This document shows positions 8,347 through 16,578 of a stretch of DNA of 64,000 nt, piece by piece. The notes under the pieces were generated by a model that made no database searches, was not told the DNA's origin, and saw only the letters and a list, made by a program, of their open reading frames with translations. The translations under genes were made by a program, and so were the position numbers. The stretch comes from Spirochaetaceae bacterium bin103 (GTDB lineage: Bacteria; Spirochaetota; Spirochaetia; SZUA-6; Bin103), in contig MPNH01000002.1 of the NCBI GenBank assembly GCA_002238925.1, positions 157,633-221,632 on the forward strand. The letters run 5' to 3'. Position 1 is the first letter of the stretch. Each line of letters starts with the position of its first letter.

Positions 8347-9744
8347 ATGCATTCGAAGACTTTGCAATGCCTGCTGGCGACACTGTTCGTGGCCGGCGTA
8401 GCCGTGATCCCACTCGGTGCGGCGGCACAGGAGGACACCGCCGCTGCACCCGGCGAACCGGTAGTGCTTACCTTCAAGCTGCGCCCCAACTCGCCCGGAT
8501 TCGATCCCGACGTCGCAGCAGACATCGCCGAGTTCGAACAGATGATGGCCGACGCGGGGACTCCGGTGACCGTCGACCTGCAGTATTTCGCGGGGCCGAA
8601 CGCCGAGTACACCACCAAGAATACGCTGGAGTTGCGCTCGGGCCAGGGACCTGACCTGTTGTTCGAGGAGACCGGAAGGTCGCAGAACTACATGCGGGCC
8701 GGGTTCCTGATGCCGCTCGACGACTACGTGGCGGATTGGGAGCTGTGGGACCAGGTAATCGAACCGTTCCGGCGCTGGATGGGCTACGACGGCCACGTTT
8801 ACATGATTCCCATTCAATCGAGTGCAATCCCGCTCTACTATCGCAAGGACCTGTTTGCCCAGGCGGGGCTCCCCGCCGAGTGGCAGCCGACCAGTTGGCA
8901 GGAGATTCTGGACGCCGCGGAGCAAATCAAGGCGTCCCTGCCGGGCGTCACGCCGCTGCTGTTCATCGGCGGCAAGGAGGCGGGCGCCCAGGTCACGTTC
9001 AGCCGTTTCAACCTGCTGTTCAACGGCGCCGGCGGATTGCTCTACGACTACGACGACGAAAAGTGGGTGGTGACCAGCCAGCCGCTCCTGGACGTGTTCG
9101 AGTTTTACCAGACCATGGCCGAGCGCGGTCTGCTCAACCCCGAGCGTGCGGTCGGCGGCCAGGCCAACGACTGGTCGATCGAGGCGTTTCAGAACGGCAC
9201 CGGAGCGATCAACCTTTATGGCTCGTGGGCCTACATGTTCCACTGGAGCGAGGGCCGGTCGCACCCGATCCCGGACCTGCAAGACACGGTGGGCTACGCC
9301 AGGATGCCGGCCAGGGAACCGGGCGCCAGCTACCGCGGGCAGGACTGGGTCTCACAGTCGGGCGGCTGGAACTACATGATTCCGGCCAGCAGCACCGAGC
9401 GTGCCGATACCGCCTGGGAACTCATCAAGTTCCTGTCCGCCACCGAACGCCAGGCCAAGTACAACGCCACCAAGGGACAAGCGGCCACCCGCCGGGACGT
9501 GATGCAGCATCCCACCTTCCAGGCCAACCCGTTCCTGGCCGAGACCAGCAAGTGGCTGGAATACACCTACATGAAGCCGCACTTCGTGGCCGGCTTCGCC
9601 GGCGGTCCCGAGAACGCCATCCGGGAAGCGATCGGCCGGATCATCATCGGCGAGTGGACCGGAAGGGAAGCGATGGAGCAGTTCGCGCGCGAGATGGAGC
9701 AGATCATGGGGCCGGACAAGATCAAGTACGAGATCGACTTGTAG
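8347..9744 (+). CDS. Sugar ABC transporter, extracellular solute-binding protein (family 1)
   Basis: 465 residues with a clear signal peptide (residues 1 to about 26, ending GAAAQ). The mature part has the family-1 binding-protein pattern: a LDLLFEETG-like hinge region, FLMPLDDYV, YMIPIQSSAIPLYYRKDLF and GAINLYGSWAYMF. It captures a sugar or oligosaccharide outside the cytoplasmic membrane for the two permeases that follow. A strong Shine-Dalgarno GGAGGA (8337-8342) sits 4 bases before ATG. Forms an operon with 9847 and 10703; the upstream sulfatase hints at a desulfated glycan fragment as ligand. Confidence 0.9.
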   Translation: MHSKTLQCLLATLFVAGVAVIPLGAAAQEDTAAAPGEPVVLTFKLRPNSPGFDPDVAADIAEFEQMMADAGTPVTVDLQYFAGPNAEYTTKNTLELRSGQGPDLLFEETGRSQNYMRAGFLMPLDDYVADWELWDQVIEPFRRWMGYDGHVYMIPIQSSAIPLYYRKDLFAQAGLPAEWQPTSWQEILDAAEQIKASLPGVTPLLFIGGKEAGAQVTFSRFNLLFNGAGGLLYDYDDEKWVVTSQPLLDVFEFYQTMAERGLLNPERAVGGQANDWSIEAFQNGTGAINLYGSWAYMFHWSEGRSHPIPDLQDTVGYARMPAREPGASYRGQDWVSQSGGWNYMIPASSTERADTAWELIKFLSATERQAKYNATKGQAATRRDVMQHPTFQANPFLAETSKWLEYTYMKPHFVAGFAGGPENAIREAIGRIIIGEWTGREAMEQFAREMEQIMGPDKIKYEIDL

Positions 9745-9846
9745 CCATCAGTCGGGAGTGGAACCTGGTGCGGGCGTTGCCTTGACGGCACCGACCGTAC
9801 CGGGCCGCGGCGGAGCGTCGGATTCCACCTCCACGAATTCAAACCG

Positions 9847-10719
9847 GTGACGCAACGACTGCGGCGACAACCGTTCCTGTTCCTGGTGCCGGGGCTGGCC
9901 ATGATCATGGCGGTGTTCGTGGCGCCATTCTTCTGGACGGTCGCGCTCGGGTTCACGGACTTCAACCTGTGGGGAGACCCGACGCGCGGGGTGGCCTTCG
10001 TCGGCCTGCGCAACTTCGCGCGGCTGATGCAGGATCGCGACTTCTACAACAGCACTGCGGTCACGCTCTCCTTCGTGCTGCTGGCCGTGATCGGGCACGT
10101 CACGCTCGGGTTGCTGTATGCCAACCTGATCCGGGTCCCGCGCATCCGCTTCACCAAGGTGATCTCGGTGAGCATGCTGATCCCGTGGCTGACCCCGGGA
10201 CTGGTGGTCGGCTACATGTGGCGCAGCGTGCTGAACGTCGACTACGGATCGCTCAACGACCTGTTGCAACTCGTCGGGCTGATGCGCATCGACTGGCTGC
10301 GCAACTACCCGCTCATCTCCATTCTCATGGCGAACTGGTCGCGCGGCATGGCGGTGGCGTTCATCCTGCTGTCGGCCGGCCTGGAGAGCATCCCCTCCAC
10401 CGTCTACGACGCCTCCAAGATCGACGGCGCCTCAGCGTGGCAGACCTTCCTGTACATCAAGATCCCGATGATCCGCTACAGCCTGCTGCTGACCGTGCTG
10501 ATGAGCACCTTCGGCACCCTGCTGGCATTCGACATGGTGTACGGACTGACCGGCGGCGGTCCGCTGGGGCGCACCGAGGTATTCGCCATCTACCTCTACA
10601 ACGAGGCGTTCGGCCACATGGCGCTCGGTTATGCCGGCGCGGCGAGCACCGTGATCCTGATGCTCACGGTGGGACTGGGGCTGATCTACATCAGGTTGAA
10701 CCGTGTCGTCGAGAACTAG
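9847..10719 (+). CDS. Sugar ABC transporter permease (MalF-like)
   Basis: 290 residues, starting at GTG. About six hydrophobic membrane spans (FLFLVPGLAMIMAVFVAPFF is the first) and the EAA loop contacting the ATPase, seen as YDASKIDGASAWQTFLYIKIP. Together with the next gene it builds the membrane channel of a carbohydrate importer of the CUT1 type. A 102-base gap separates it from the binding protein. Its 3' end overlaps the second permease by 17 bases, so the two are coupled. Confidence 0.9.
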   Translation: MTQRLRRQPFLFLVPGLAMIMAVFVAPFFWTVALGFTDFNLWGDPTRGVAFVGLRNFARLMQDRDFYNSTAVTLSFVLLAVIGHVTLGLLYANLIRVPRIRFTKVISVSMLIPWLTPGLVVGYMWRSVLNVDYGSLNDLLQLVGLMRIDWLRNYPLISILMANWSRGMAVAFILLSAGLESIPSTVYDASKIDGASAWQTFLYIKIPMIRYSLLLTVLMSTFGTLLAFDMVYGLTGGGPLGRTEVFAIYLYNEAFGHMALGYAGAASTVILMLTVGLGLIYIRLNRVVEN

Positions 10720-11542
10720 CACGGTAAAGCCGTTGCTGCTGCGCGGCGTCGTCTACCTGGCGTTTGCCGCCCTGCTGTTCTACGTGTTCGCGCCCTACCT
10801 GTGGCTGATCTTCACGGCGCTGTCGACACAGGCGAACCTGCAGCTCCGCTTCCCGGTACAGCCGACCCTGGACAACATCGTCGAGGCGTTCACCGGCCAG
10901 ACCCTGCGCTGGACGCGCAACAGCTTCATCATTGCCAGTTCCACCACCCTGCTGGCGCTGGCGGCGAGCGTGACCGGCGGCTACGCCCTGTCGCGCGGCA
11001 CCTTCCGCGGCAAGACGACGCTGATGTACGGCATCATCCTGACCCGGGTCATTCCGTCGACGCTGATCATCGTACCGGTGTTCGGGATAATGCTGTGGCT
11101 GGGCCTGCTGGACACCCACGTCGGCCTAGTGCTGGTGTACGTCGGCATCACTACACCGTTCAACCTGTGGATCATGAAAGGCGCGATCGACGCGGTGCCG
11201 GTCGAGCTGGAGGAAGCGGCACAACTCGACGGCGCCTCGCGCTTGAAGATCCTCGGGACCGTGGTACTGCCGCTGATCGTACCGGGCATCGGTGCCGTCG
11301 GTGTGCTGTCGTTCGATGCCGCGTGGGGCGGTTTCATCATGCCCCTGGTCCTGCTCAGCAGCACCGACAAGTACCCGGTATCGGTGGGCCTATTCACCGC
11401 TTTCGGCCTGGACGAGAACGTTGACTTCCCGAAGCTGGCCACCATGTGCCTGATTTACATGCTGCCGGTGATCATCCTCTACTTCACGGTCGGCGCCTAT
11501 TTCCGGAAGGGGCTGGCCTCGATCGGCGCCGGCGACCGATGA
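10703..11542 (+). CDS. Sugar ABC transporter permease (MalG-like)
   Basis: 279 residues, GTG start inside the 3' end of the MalF-like gene. Six predicted membrane spans; the EAA loop reads EAAQLDGASRLKILGTVVLP. C-terminal GAYFRKGLASIGAGDR ends as in typical MalG-family proteins (KGL..GA.KG). Partner of the preceding permease in a CUT1 sugar importer. No ATP-binding subunit follows, so the complex probably borrows a shared MsmX/UgpC-type ATPase encoded elsewhere. Its stop overlaps the start of a short dehydrogenase remnant. Confidence 0.9.
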   Translation: MSSRTSTVKPLLLRGVVYLAFAALLFYVFAPYLWLIFTALSTQANLQLRFPVQPTLDNIVEAFTGQTLRWTRNSFIIASSTTLLALAASVTGGYALSRGTFRGKTTLMYGIILTRVIPSTLIIVPVFGIMLWLGLLDTHVGLVLVYVGITTPFNLWIMKGAIDAVPVELEEAAQLDGASRLKILGTVVLPLIVPGIGAVGVLSFDAAWGGFIMPLVLLSSTDKYPVSVGLFTAFGLDENVDFPKLATMCLIYMLPVIILYFTVGAYFRKGLASIGAGDR

Positions 11543-11640
11543 TGCGGACCGGAAGCGAAGGAATGTCGAGACTGGAGGTGGACGAGGCGGAGTTCCTGAC
11601 CGGCTGCTGCCTGGAAGTGGACGGCGGCCGCTGCTTGTGA
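11539..11640 (+). pseudogene. C-terminal remnant of a short-chain dehydrogenase/reductase
   Basis: A 33-codon frame starting at ATGATG, overlapping the permease stop as ATGA. Its last 20 residues, AEFLTGCCLEVDGGRCL, match the conserved end of classical SDR oxidoreductases (F-x-TG-x-x-x-x-VDGG). The Rossmann fold, catalytic Tyr-x-x-x-Lys and everything before are gone. It looks like the scar of a deletion that removed most of an SDR gene once placed at the end of the sugar-transport operon. A small functional peptide cannot be excluded but nothing supports it. Confidence 0.65.
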
Positions 11641-11684
11641 TGGCCGGACCGACGCGCCCAGGGCACGCCCGGCAGGACTTGACG

Positions 11685-12950
11685 CTACGCCGCGGTCGCG
11701 CGGCGGCGCCGGCGGCCGCCGGAGCGGGCGGCTGCATTGCGGCCACGGTAGCCGGCCCCGTGCGTACGCGCCGACTGCGGCGGCCGCTTCCGTTGCGGTG
11801 CCGGCGGCGACACGTGGAACGGTTGGTCGCGGACCATTTCCAGTTCGACGCGGGTGAGTTTCTCGATGGCGCGGAGCTGCGGCACCTCGTCGAGAGCGCA
11901 GAACGACAGCGCACAACCGGATGCACCGGCACGCGCCGTACGGCCGATGCGGTGCACGTAGCTCTCCGGCTCGTGCGGCAGCTCGAAGTTGATGACGTGG
12001 CTGATACCGTCCACGTCGAGGCCGCGAGCCGCAATGTCGGTCGCTACCAGCACCCGTGAGCGCCCGCGCCGGAACCGTTCCAGCGCGCCCTGACGGGCAT
12101 TCTGCGACTTGTTGCCGTGGATGGCGTCCGCCGTTACACCGGCGGCCGTAATCTTCTGGGCCACCCGGTTCGCACGATGCTTGGTGCGCGCGAATACCAG
12201 CACCCGGGACAGGGCCGGGTCGTCCAGCAGCTCGCGAAGCAGAGCCGGCTTGTCCTCGCTGTTCACGAAGTACACGTACTGCCGCACCTTGTCCACGGTG
12301 GTGGCCGCCGGCGTCACCTCCACGCGCTCCGGCCGGTGCAGAATCTCACCGGCCAGACTGGCGACGTCGGACGGCATGGTGGCGGAGAACAGCAGCGAGT
12401 GGCGGCGCTCCGGCAGCTTGCGGATGATCTTCTTCACGTCGTGGATAAAGCCCATGTCGAGCATGCGGTCCGCTTCATCGAGAATGAAGTGGGTGATACG
12501 GCTGAGACGGACATGGCCCTGCTCCAGGAGATCGAGGAGCCGGCCCGGGGTTGCCACCACGATGTCGATGCAGCGTGACAGCGCGGCGACCTGGGGACGT
12601 TGCGAGACGCCGCCGAGGATAACCGTCTGGCCGAGCCCGAGACCGGCGCCGTAGTCGCGAAAATCGTCATGAATCTGAATGGCGAGTTCGCGCGTCGGGG
12701 CCAGCACCAGGGCGTGCGGCGTGCGCGGGCGGGGCCGTTCCGCGGCGCCGGCAAGCTGCTGCAGGACCGGCAGCGCGAACGCGGCGGTCTTGCCGGTTCC
12801 GGTCTGCGCGATGCCGAGCAGATCCTTGCCGGCGAGGAGATACGGGATGGCCTGCTGTTGAATCGGCGTGGGAGCGGCGTAGCCTCTGGCTCGCAGCGCA
12901 CGCAGAATGGTCTCGATCAAGCCGAGAGAAGAGAAGCTGGTGGGTTGCAA
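11685..12950 (-). CDS. DEAD-box ATP-dependent RNA helicase (RhlE-like)
   Basis: 421 residues from a TTG start at 12950. That start is preferred because AAGGA lies six bases upstream and the protein then begins LQPTSFSSLGL, directly at the Q motif; the frame stays open 57 codons further up but without similarity. Motifs in order: Q motif (PTPIQQQAIP), AQTGTGKT, PTREL, GG, TPGRLLD, DEADRMLDMGF, SAT, ARTKHRAN, TDIAARGLD and HRIGRTAR. The basic, Arg-rich tail (about residues 375-421) likely binds RNA. Unwinds RNA duplexes in ribosome assembly or mRNA decay. Monocistronic, convergent with the SDR remnant. Confidence 0.92.
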   Translation of the reverse strand: MQPTSFSSLGLIETILRALRARGYAAPTPIQQQAIPYLLAGKDLLGIAQTGTGKTAAFALPVLQQLAGAAERPRPRTPHALVLAPTRELAIQIHDDFRDYGAGLGLGQTVILGGVSQRPQVAALSRCIDIVVATPGRLLDLLEQGHVRLSRITHFILDEADRMLDMGFIHDVKKIIRKLPERRHSLLFSATMPSDVASLAGEILHRPERVEVTPAATTVDKVRQYVYFVNSEDKPALLRELLDDPALSRVLVFARTKHRANRVAQKITAAGVTADAIHGNKSQNARQGALERFRRGRSRVLVATDIAARGLDVDGISHVINFELPHEPESYVHRIGRTARAGASGCALSFCALDEVPQLRAIEKLTRVELEMVRDQPFHVSPPAPQRKRPPQSARTHGAGYRGRNAAARSGGRRRRRATAA

Positions 12951-13138
12951 AAAAATTCCTTGTTGGTCGAGAACGGTTTGACGGCGCCGTGCCGTTGGCC
13001 AGGCAGGCGGGTGGCGATATTGGCGAGTAACTGGCCCGTAAGATCGCACTTGCCCGCGCTCGGGTCCAGTCCTCGCCGGCGGTGCGGTGCCGGACAGTGT
13101 CGGAGCGGCGCGTACTGGCACCTACTGGATTCCGGATA

Positions 13139-13167
13139 TTGCACAGGAAGTATCACTAAAGTACCAT
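13139..13167 (+). promoter_or_regulatory. Possible promoter giving a leaderless antitoxin mRNA
   Basis: TTGCAC (13139-13144), 17-base spacer, TACCAT (13162-13167). Only six bases separate the -10 hexamer from the antitoxin ATG at 13174, and no Shine-Dalgarno sequence is present, so transcription would start at or next to the A of ATG. Hexamers match consensus only moderately. Confidence 0.4.
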
Positions 13168-13173
13168 CCTGCC

Positions 13174-13431
13174 ATGAAGACCGAACTGGTTACGACGCTC
13201 AAGCGGCAGGCAACGCGACTGCTTGCGGAACTGCGGGAAACCGGCGAGCCGGTCCTGATCACCGAGCACGGCAAGCCGTCCGCATACCTCGTCAACGTCG
13301 AGTCATACGAAGCCTTGCAGGGCAAGATGCGGATTCTGGAAGGCATCGCGCGCGGAGAGCGTGCCCTGCTCGAAAACCGTACCTACACCGACGCTGAAGC
13401 AAAGCAGAAAATGGCCAAGTGGCTCGCCTGA
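13174..13431 (+). CDS. Type II antitoxin, Phd/YefM family
   Basis: 85 residues from the ATG at 13174 (MKTELVTTLKRQATRLLAEL); upstream in-frame codons do not resemble the family. The core ETGEPVLITEHGKPSAYLVNVESYEAL is a Phd/YefM DNA-binding fold in longer form; the C-terminal RILEGIARGERALLENRTYTDAEAK is the toxin-binding tail. It should neutralise the overlapping ParE-like toxin and repress the shared promoter. The toxin start lies 13 bases before its stop, the usual antitoxin-first arrangement. Confidence 0.9.
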   Translation: MKTELVTTLKRQATRLLAELRETGEPVLITEHGKPSAYLVNVESYEALQGKMRILEGIARGERALLENRTYTDAEAKQKMAKWLA

Positions 13432-13751
13432 TCTGGGCGGCCCCGGCCCTCGCCGACCTTGATGAGATAGCGGAGTACCTAGCACTCGACGATCGGCCGG
13501 CCGCAATCCGGTATGTCCGAAAAGTGTTCGAGACGGTCGATCGGCTTAAGCAGTTCCCGAGCTCCGGCAGGCGCCCCGCCGAACTGCCCGACACGCGCTA
13601 CCGGGAAGTGGTGGTCCCACCCTGCCGGGGGTTTTTCCGCCAGGAACGAGACCGCGTGTTCATCCTGTACGTCATGCGCTCCGAGCGCCTGCTGCGTACC
13701 CATCTCCTGGAGCAGCGGCGTGAGCAGGCGAATACTCCGGAGCACGAATGA
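13419..13751 (+). CDS. Type II toxin, RelE/ParE family
   Basis: 110 residues from GTG inside the antitoxin gene. MARLIWAAPALADLDEIAEYLALDDRPAA is the ParE/RelE N-terminal helix pair in longer form, followed by PSSGRRPAELPDTRYREVVVPPCRGFFRQERDRVFILYVMRSER, with the central beta-sheet and Arg residues of the family. ParE members poison gyrase and RelE members cleave ribosome-bound mRNA; the sequence looks closer to ParE but the target is not proven. Complete length, no frameshift. Confidence 0.88.
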   Translation: MARLIWAAPALADLDEIAEYLALDDRPAAIRYVRKVFETVDRLKQFPSSGRRPAELPDTRYREVVVPPCRGFFRQERDRVFILYVMRSERLLRTHLLEQRREQANTPEHE

Positions 13752-13825
13752 GCCGCGCGCCGGCACGGTGACAGCCGGCTGGACAGCGTCCCGCGACGTG
13801 TTCAGACTGCCGCTCAGGGGGAAGC

Positions 13826-15025
13826 GTGCAACACGAGCCTGCCGAGAATGTTCCGCTCGCCGACGTGTACGTGTGCGGGGTGATGGAACCGGACGACCCG
13901 GCCGCGCCGCTGCCGAAGCTGCGCTGGAGCCTGCTCGCCGACCAGTCGCCGGCTGCCGCCGTCGGCATGCCGGTGATGGGCGGAGCCGGCGACTATCACA
14001 CCATCTGCGGGCCGGTGCTGGCGCGCACCACGAGCGACACGCTGCTGATATTCGCCGAGGGGCGGCACGACTCCCGCGACGACTTCGGCAACATCGACGT
14101 CATCCTGCGCCGTTCCAACGACTGGGGCGCGACCTGGAGCGACATCCAGGTGGTGCATCGCAACGGCGACGGCCAGGTCGGCAACACCTGCCCGATAGTC
14201 GACTACGACACCGCCCGCATCCACCTGCTCACCTGCACCGGCGTGCAGGACGAGATGGAGATCCTGACCGGTTCCACCTACCGGGAGGTGTGGCACTCCT
14301 TTTCCGATGACGACGGCGCGACCTGGAGCGGGCGGCGCAACATCAGCGCCATGGCGCGCCGCGCCGGCTGGTACTGGTACGCCACGGGACCGGCGGCAGG
14401 CATCCAGGTCCGCTCCGGGCGGTACCGCGGCCGGCTGGTGGCGCCGGCCAACCACAGCTACCTGCTGCCCGGCGGCGGCTACGAGTACGCCTGCCACGCG
14501 CTGTACTCGGACGACGGCGGCGACACGTGGCGGATCGGCTCCGCGCGCGGGACCGGCTCGGCTTCGGACCCGGGCGGAAACGAGAACCAGGTCGCGGAGG
14601 CGGGCGAGAACCTGCTGATCCAGGACATCCGCCTGCAGACCAACCGCACCGGCTGCCGCGCCTACCGCTACAGCCGCGACGGCGGCGCCACCTGGGATGC
14701 GATGCAAAGCGATCCGCGCCGCCCGTGCACGCGCTGCCAGGGCAGCATCATCTCCCTCGACCAGCGCCCGAATGGCACCCACAACATCCTGGTGGCCAGC
14801 AACCCGGCGCCGGTCGGGCGCCGCCTGGACCTGGGCCGGCGCGAGCACCTGGTGGCGCGGGTATCCACCGACGGCGGCCGTACTTGGCCGCGGCGCCTGG
14901 TGGTGGAGCCCTCCTACGCCGGTTACTCCACCCTGATCGAGATCGACCGCGAACGCGTCGGCATCGCCTACGACCGCCATCCGCGGCTGTCGTACCGCAC
15001 CTTCTACCTGGAGGACTGCACGTGA
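13826..15025 (+). CDS. Sialidase/neuraminidase-like BNR-repeat protein
   Basis: 399 residues, GTG start after a purine-rich GGGGGAAGC. Five Asp-box repeats (SNDWGATWS, SDDDGATWS, SDDGGDTWR, SRDGGATWD, STDGGRTWP) define a six-bladed propeller of the exo-alpha-sialidase superfamily. A catalytic Arg is plausible in FAEGRHDSRDD near residue 78. No signal peptide, so a cytoplasmic or non-classically exported enzyme. Removal of sialic acid is the family activity but many relatives act on other uronic or sugar acids. Its stop overlaps the start of the sulfatase (GTGA), so the two act on the same glycan in all likelihood. Confidence 0.85.
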   Translation: MQHEPAENVPLADVYVCGVMEPDDPAAPLPKLRWSLLADQSPAAAVGMPVMGGAGDYHTICGPVLARTTSDTLLIFAEGRHDSRDDFGNIDVILRRSNDWGATWSDIQVVHRNGDGQVGNTCPIVDYDTARIHLLTCTGVQDEMEILTGSTYREVWHSFSDDDGATWSGRRNISAMARRAGWYWYATGPAAGIQVRSGRYRGRLVAPANHSYLLPGGGYEYACHALYSDDGGDTWRIGSARGTGSASDPGGNENQVAEAGENLLIQDIRLQTNRTGCRAYRYSRDGGATWDAMQSDPRRPCTRCQGSIISLDQRPNGTHNILVASNPAPVGRRLDLGRREHLVARVSTDGGRTWPRRLVVEPSYAGYSTLIEIDRERVGIAYDRHPRLSYRTFYLEDCT

Positions 15026-16386
15026 GCGGGCGCCCGCCCAACATCCTGGTGATCATGTCGGACGAGCACGACCCGGCGGTGATGGGCAACTCGGGACACC
15101 CGCTGGTGCAGACCCCCAACCTGGACCGGCTCGCCGCCGCCGGCACGGTGTTCGACAGCGCCTACTGCAACAGCCCGATCTGCGTGCCGTCGCGGATGGC
15201 GTTCCTGACCGGCAACTACTGCCACCGGATTGGCGTGTGGGACCTCGGCTCGCCGCTGCGAGCGGAAATCCCGACCTTCGGGCATTACTTCACCGCCGCC
15301 GGCTACGACACCGTGCTGTGCGGGCGCACCCACATGCCCGGCGACGACCGGCTGCACGGCTTCGGCACCCGGCTGTACGACGACATGCACTCGTGGCGCT
15401 CGCGAACGGCGCCGAAGCGCACCGCGGAGGCGCGGCGCGGCAGCAACTCGCACGTCACCGAGTGCGGTCCCGGACGCGGCGCCTGGTACGACTACGACAC
15501 CACGGTCGCCGACCTGAGCACCCGCTTCCTGAACGGCAAGGCGGCGCAGCCCTCGCAGCGCCCCTGGCTGCTGTACAGCGGGCTGATGTACCCGCACTTC
15601 CCGCTCACCTGTCCACCGGAGTATTACCGGCGCTACGACCCGGAGACCGTGACCCCCGCCGACCTGCGCGGCGAGACGCTGGAGGACCAGCACCCGGCCA
15701 TCCGCCACCTCCGCTACCACTTTCGCAACGAACAGATCGTGCCGGAACAGGTACAGCGCTTGGCGCTGGCCAGCTACTACGGCCTGGTCACGCTGGTGGA
15801 CGACCTGGTCGGCGCCATGCTGCAGGCAATCGACAGCAGCCCGTTGCGCGACAACACGGTGGTGCTGTACGTCAGCGACCACGGCGAGATGGCGGGCCAG
15901 CACGGCATCTGGCAGAAGCAGTGCTTCTACGAGGCCTCGGTGCGCACGCCGATGATCCTCAGAACACCGCACGGCGCCGGCGGGCAGCGCATTGGCGCCA
16001 ACGTGTCGCTGGTCGACGTGCTGCCCACCCTGCTCGACCTCGCCGGCATCGGAATCCCGTCAGGCCTGCCCGGCGCCAGCCTCGCGCGGATGCAACCGGG
16101 GGCGCCAGACAGCGAGCGGGCGGTGTTCAGCGAGTACCACGCCCAGGGCATGCTCCAAGGCGGATTCATGATCAAGCGCGGCGACTGGAAGTACAATTAC
16201 TATGTTGGACACGAGCCGCAACTATTCGACCTGAGCGAAGACCCGTACGAGTTCCACGACCTTGCCGCCGACCGACGCTGCGCCACCATGCGGGCCGCGC
16301 TGCACCGTGAACTGCTCAGCATCGCCAACCCCGAACAGGTGAGCGACCAAGCGCTCCGCGACCAGGAGCGCCGCCTGCGCGCTTGA
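15022..16386 (+). CDS. Sulfatase (FGly type)
   Basis: 454 residues from the GTG at 15022 that overlaps the sialidase stop; it begins at the canonical RPPNILVIMSDEHDP. Longer in-frame extension upstream would be antiparallel to nothing and shows no similarity. ICVPSRMAFLTGNY carries the C-x-P-x-R motif, with Cys54 as formylglycine precursor. YVSDHGEMAGQHGIWQKQCFYE is the conserved metal-binding and substrate-side region in longer form. Overall closest in look to choline-sulfatase/heparan-type sulfatases without signal peptide. Works with the coupled sialidase. Requires a maturation enzyme not present here. Confidence 0.9.
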   Translation: MSGRPPNILVIMSDEHDPAVMGNSGHPLVQTPNLDRLAAAGTVFDSAYCNSPICVPSRMAFLTGNYCHRIGVWDLGSPLRAEIPTFGHYFTAAGYDTVLCGRTHMPGDDRLHGFGTRLYDDMHSWRSRTAPKRTAEARRGSNSHVTECGPGRGAWYDYDTTVADLSTRFLNGKAAQPSQRPWLLYSGLMYPHFPLTCPPEYYRRYDPETVTPADLRGETLEDQHPAIRHLRYHFRNEQIVPEQVQRLALASYYGLVTLVDDLVGAMLQAIDSSPLRDNTVVLYVSDHGEMAGQHGIWQKQCFYEASVRTPMILRTPHGAGGQRIGANVSLVDVLPTLLDLAGIGIPSGLPGASLARMQPGAPDSERAVFSEYHAQGMLQGGFMIKRGDWKYNYYVGHEPQLFDLSEDPYEFHDLAADRRCATMRAALHRELLSIANPEQVSDQALRDQERRLRA

Positions 16387-16401
16387 GATCCTTCAACAGG
16401 T

Positions 16402-16578
16402 TGGATTCCAGGTGCGTCAGAACGACCCTCGAACCAGTCGAGGAACTCTTCGATGGTTGCGCCGGCCTCCAGGTTGGCAAACAGGTGTGACAGGGGCACC
16501 CGTGTCTTGGTGAATGCAGGCGCCGCTGACCTTGCCGGGGACTTGCTCAACCGCCGGGCAGGTCGACCAGTCAATCAT
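16402..16578 (-). pseudogene. Broken DUF433-family gene
   Basis: The ATG at 16578 overlaps the stop of the FAD oxidoreductase (ATGA) and reads MIDWSTCPAVEQVPGKVSGA, the usual DUF433 N-terminus. After about 27 codons the family continues only in another frame (TRVPLSHLFANLEAGATIEE, then FLDWF), and a third frame is needed for the last helix. At least two single-base lesions are therefore present. DUF433 proteins are helix-turn-helix antitoxin-like partners of DUF5615 proteins; no partner follows here. The right boundary is approximate. An intact relative lies at 20958. Confidence 0.7.
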
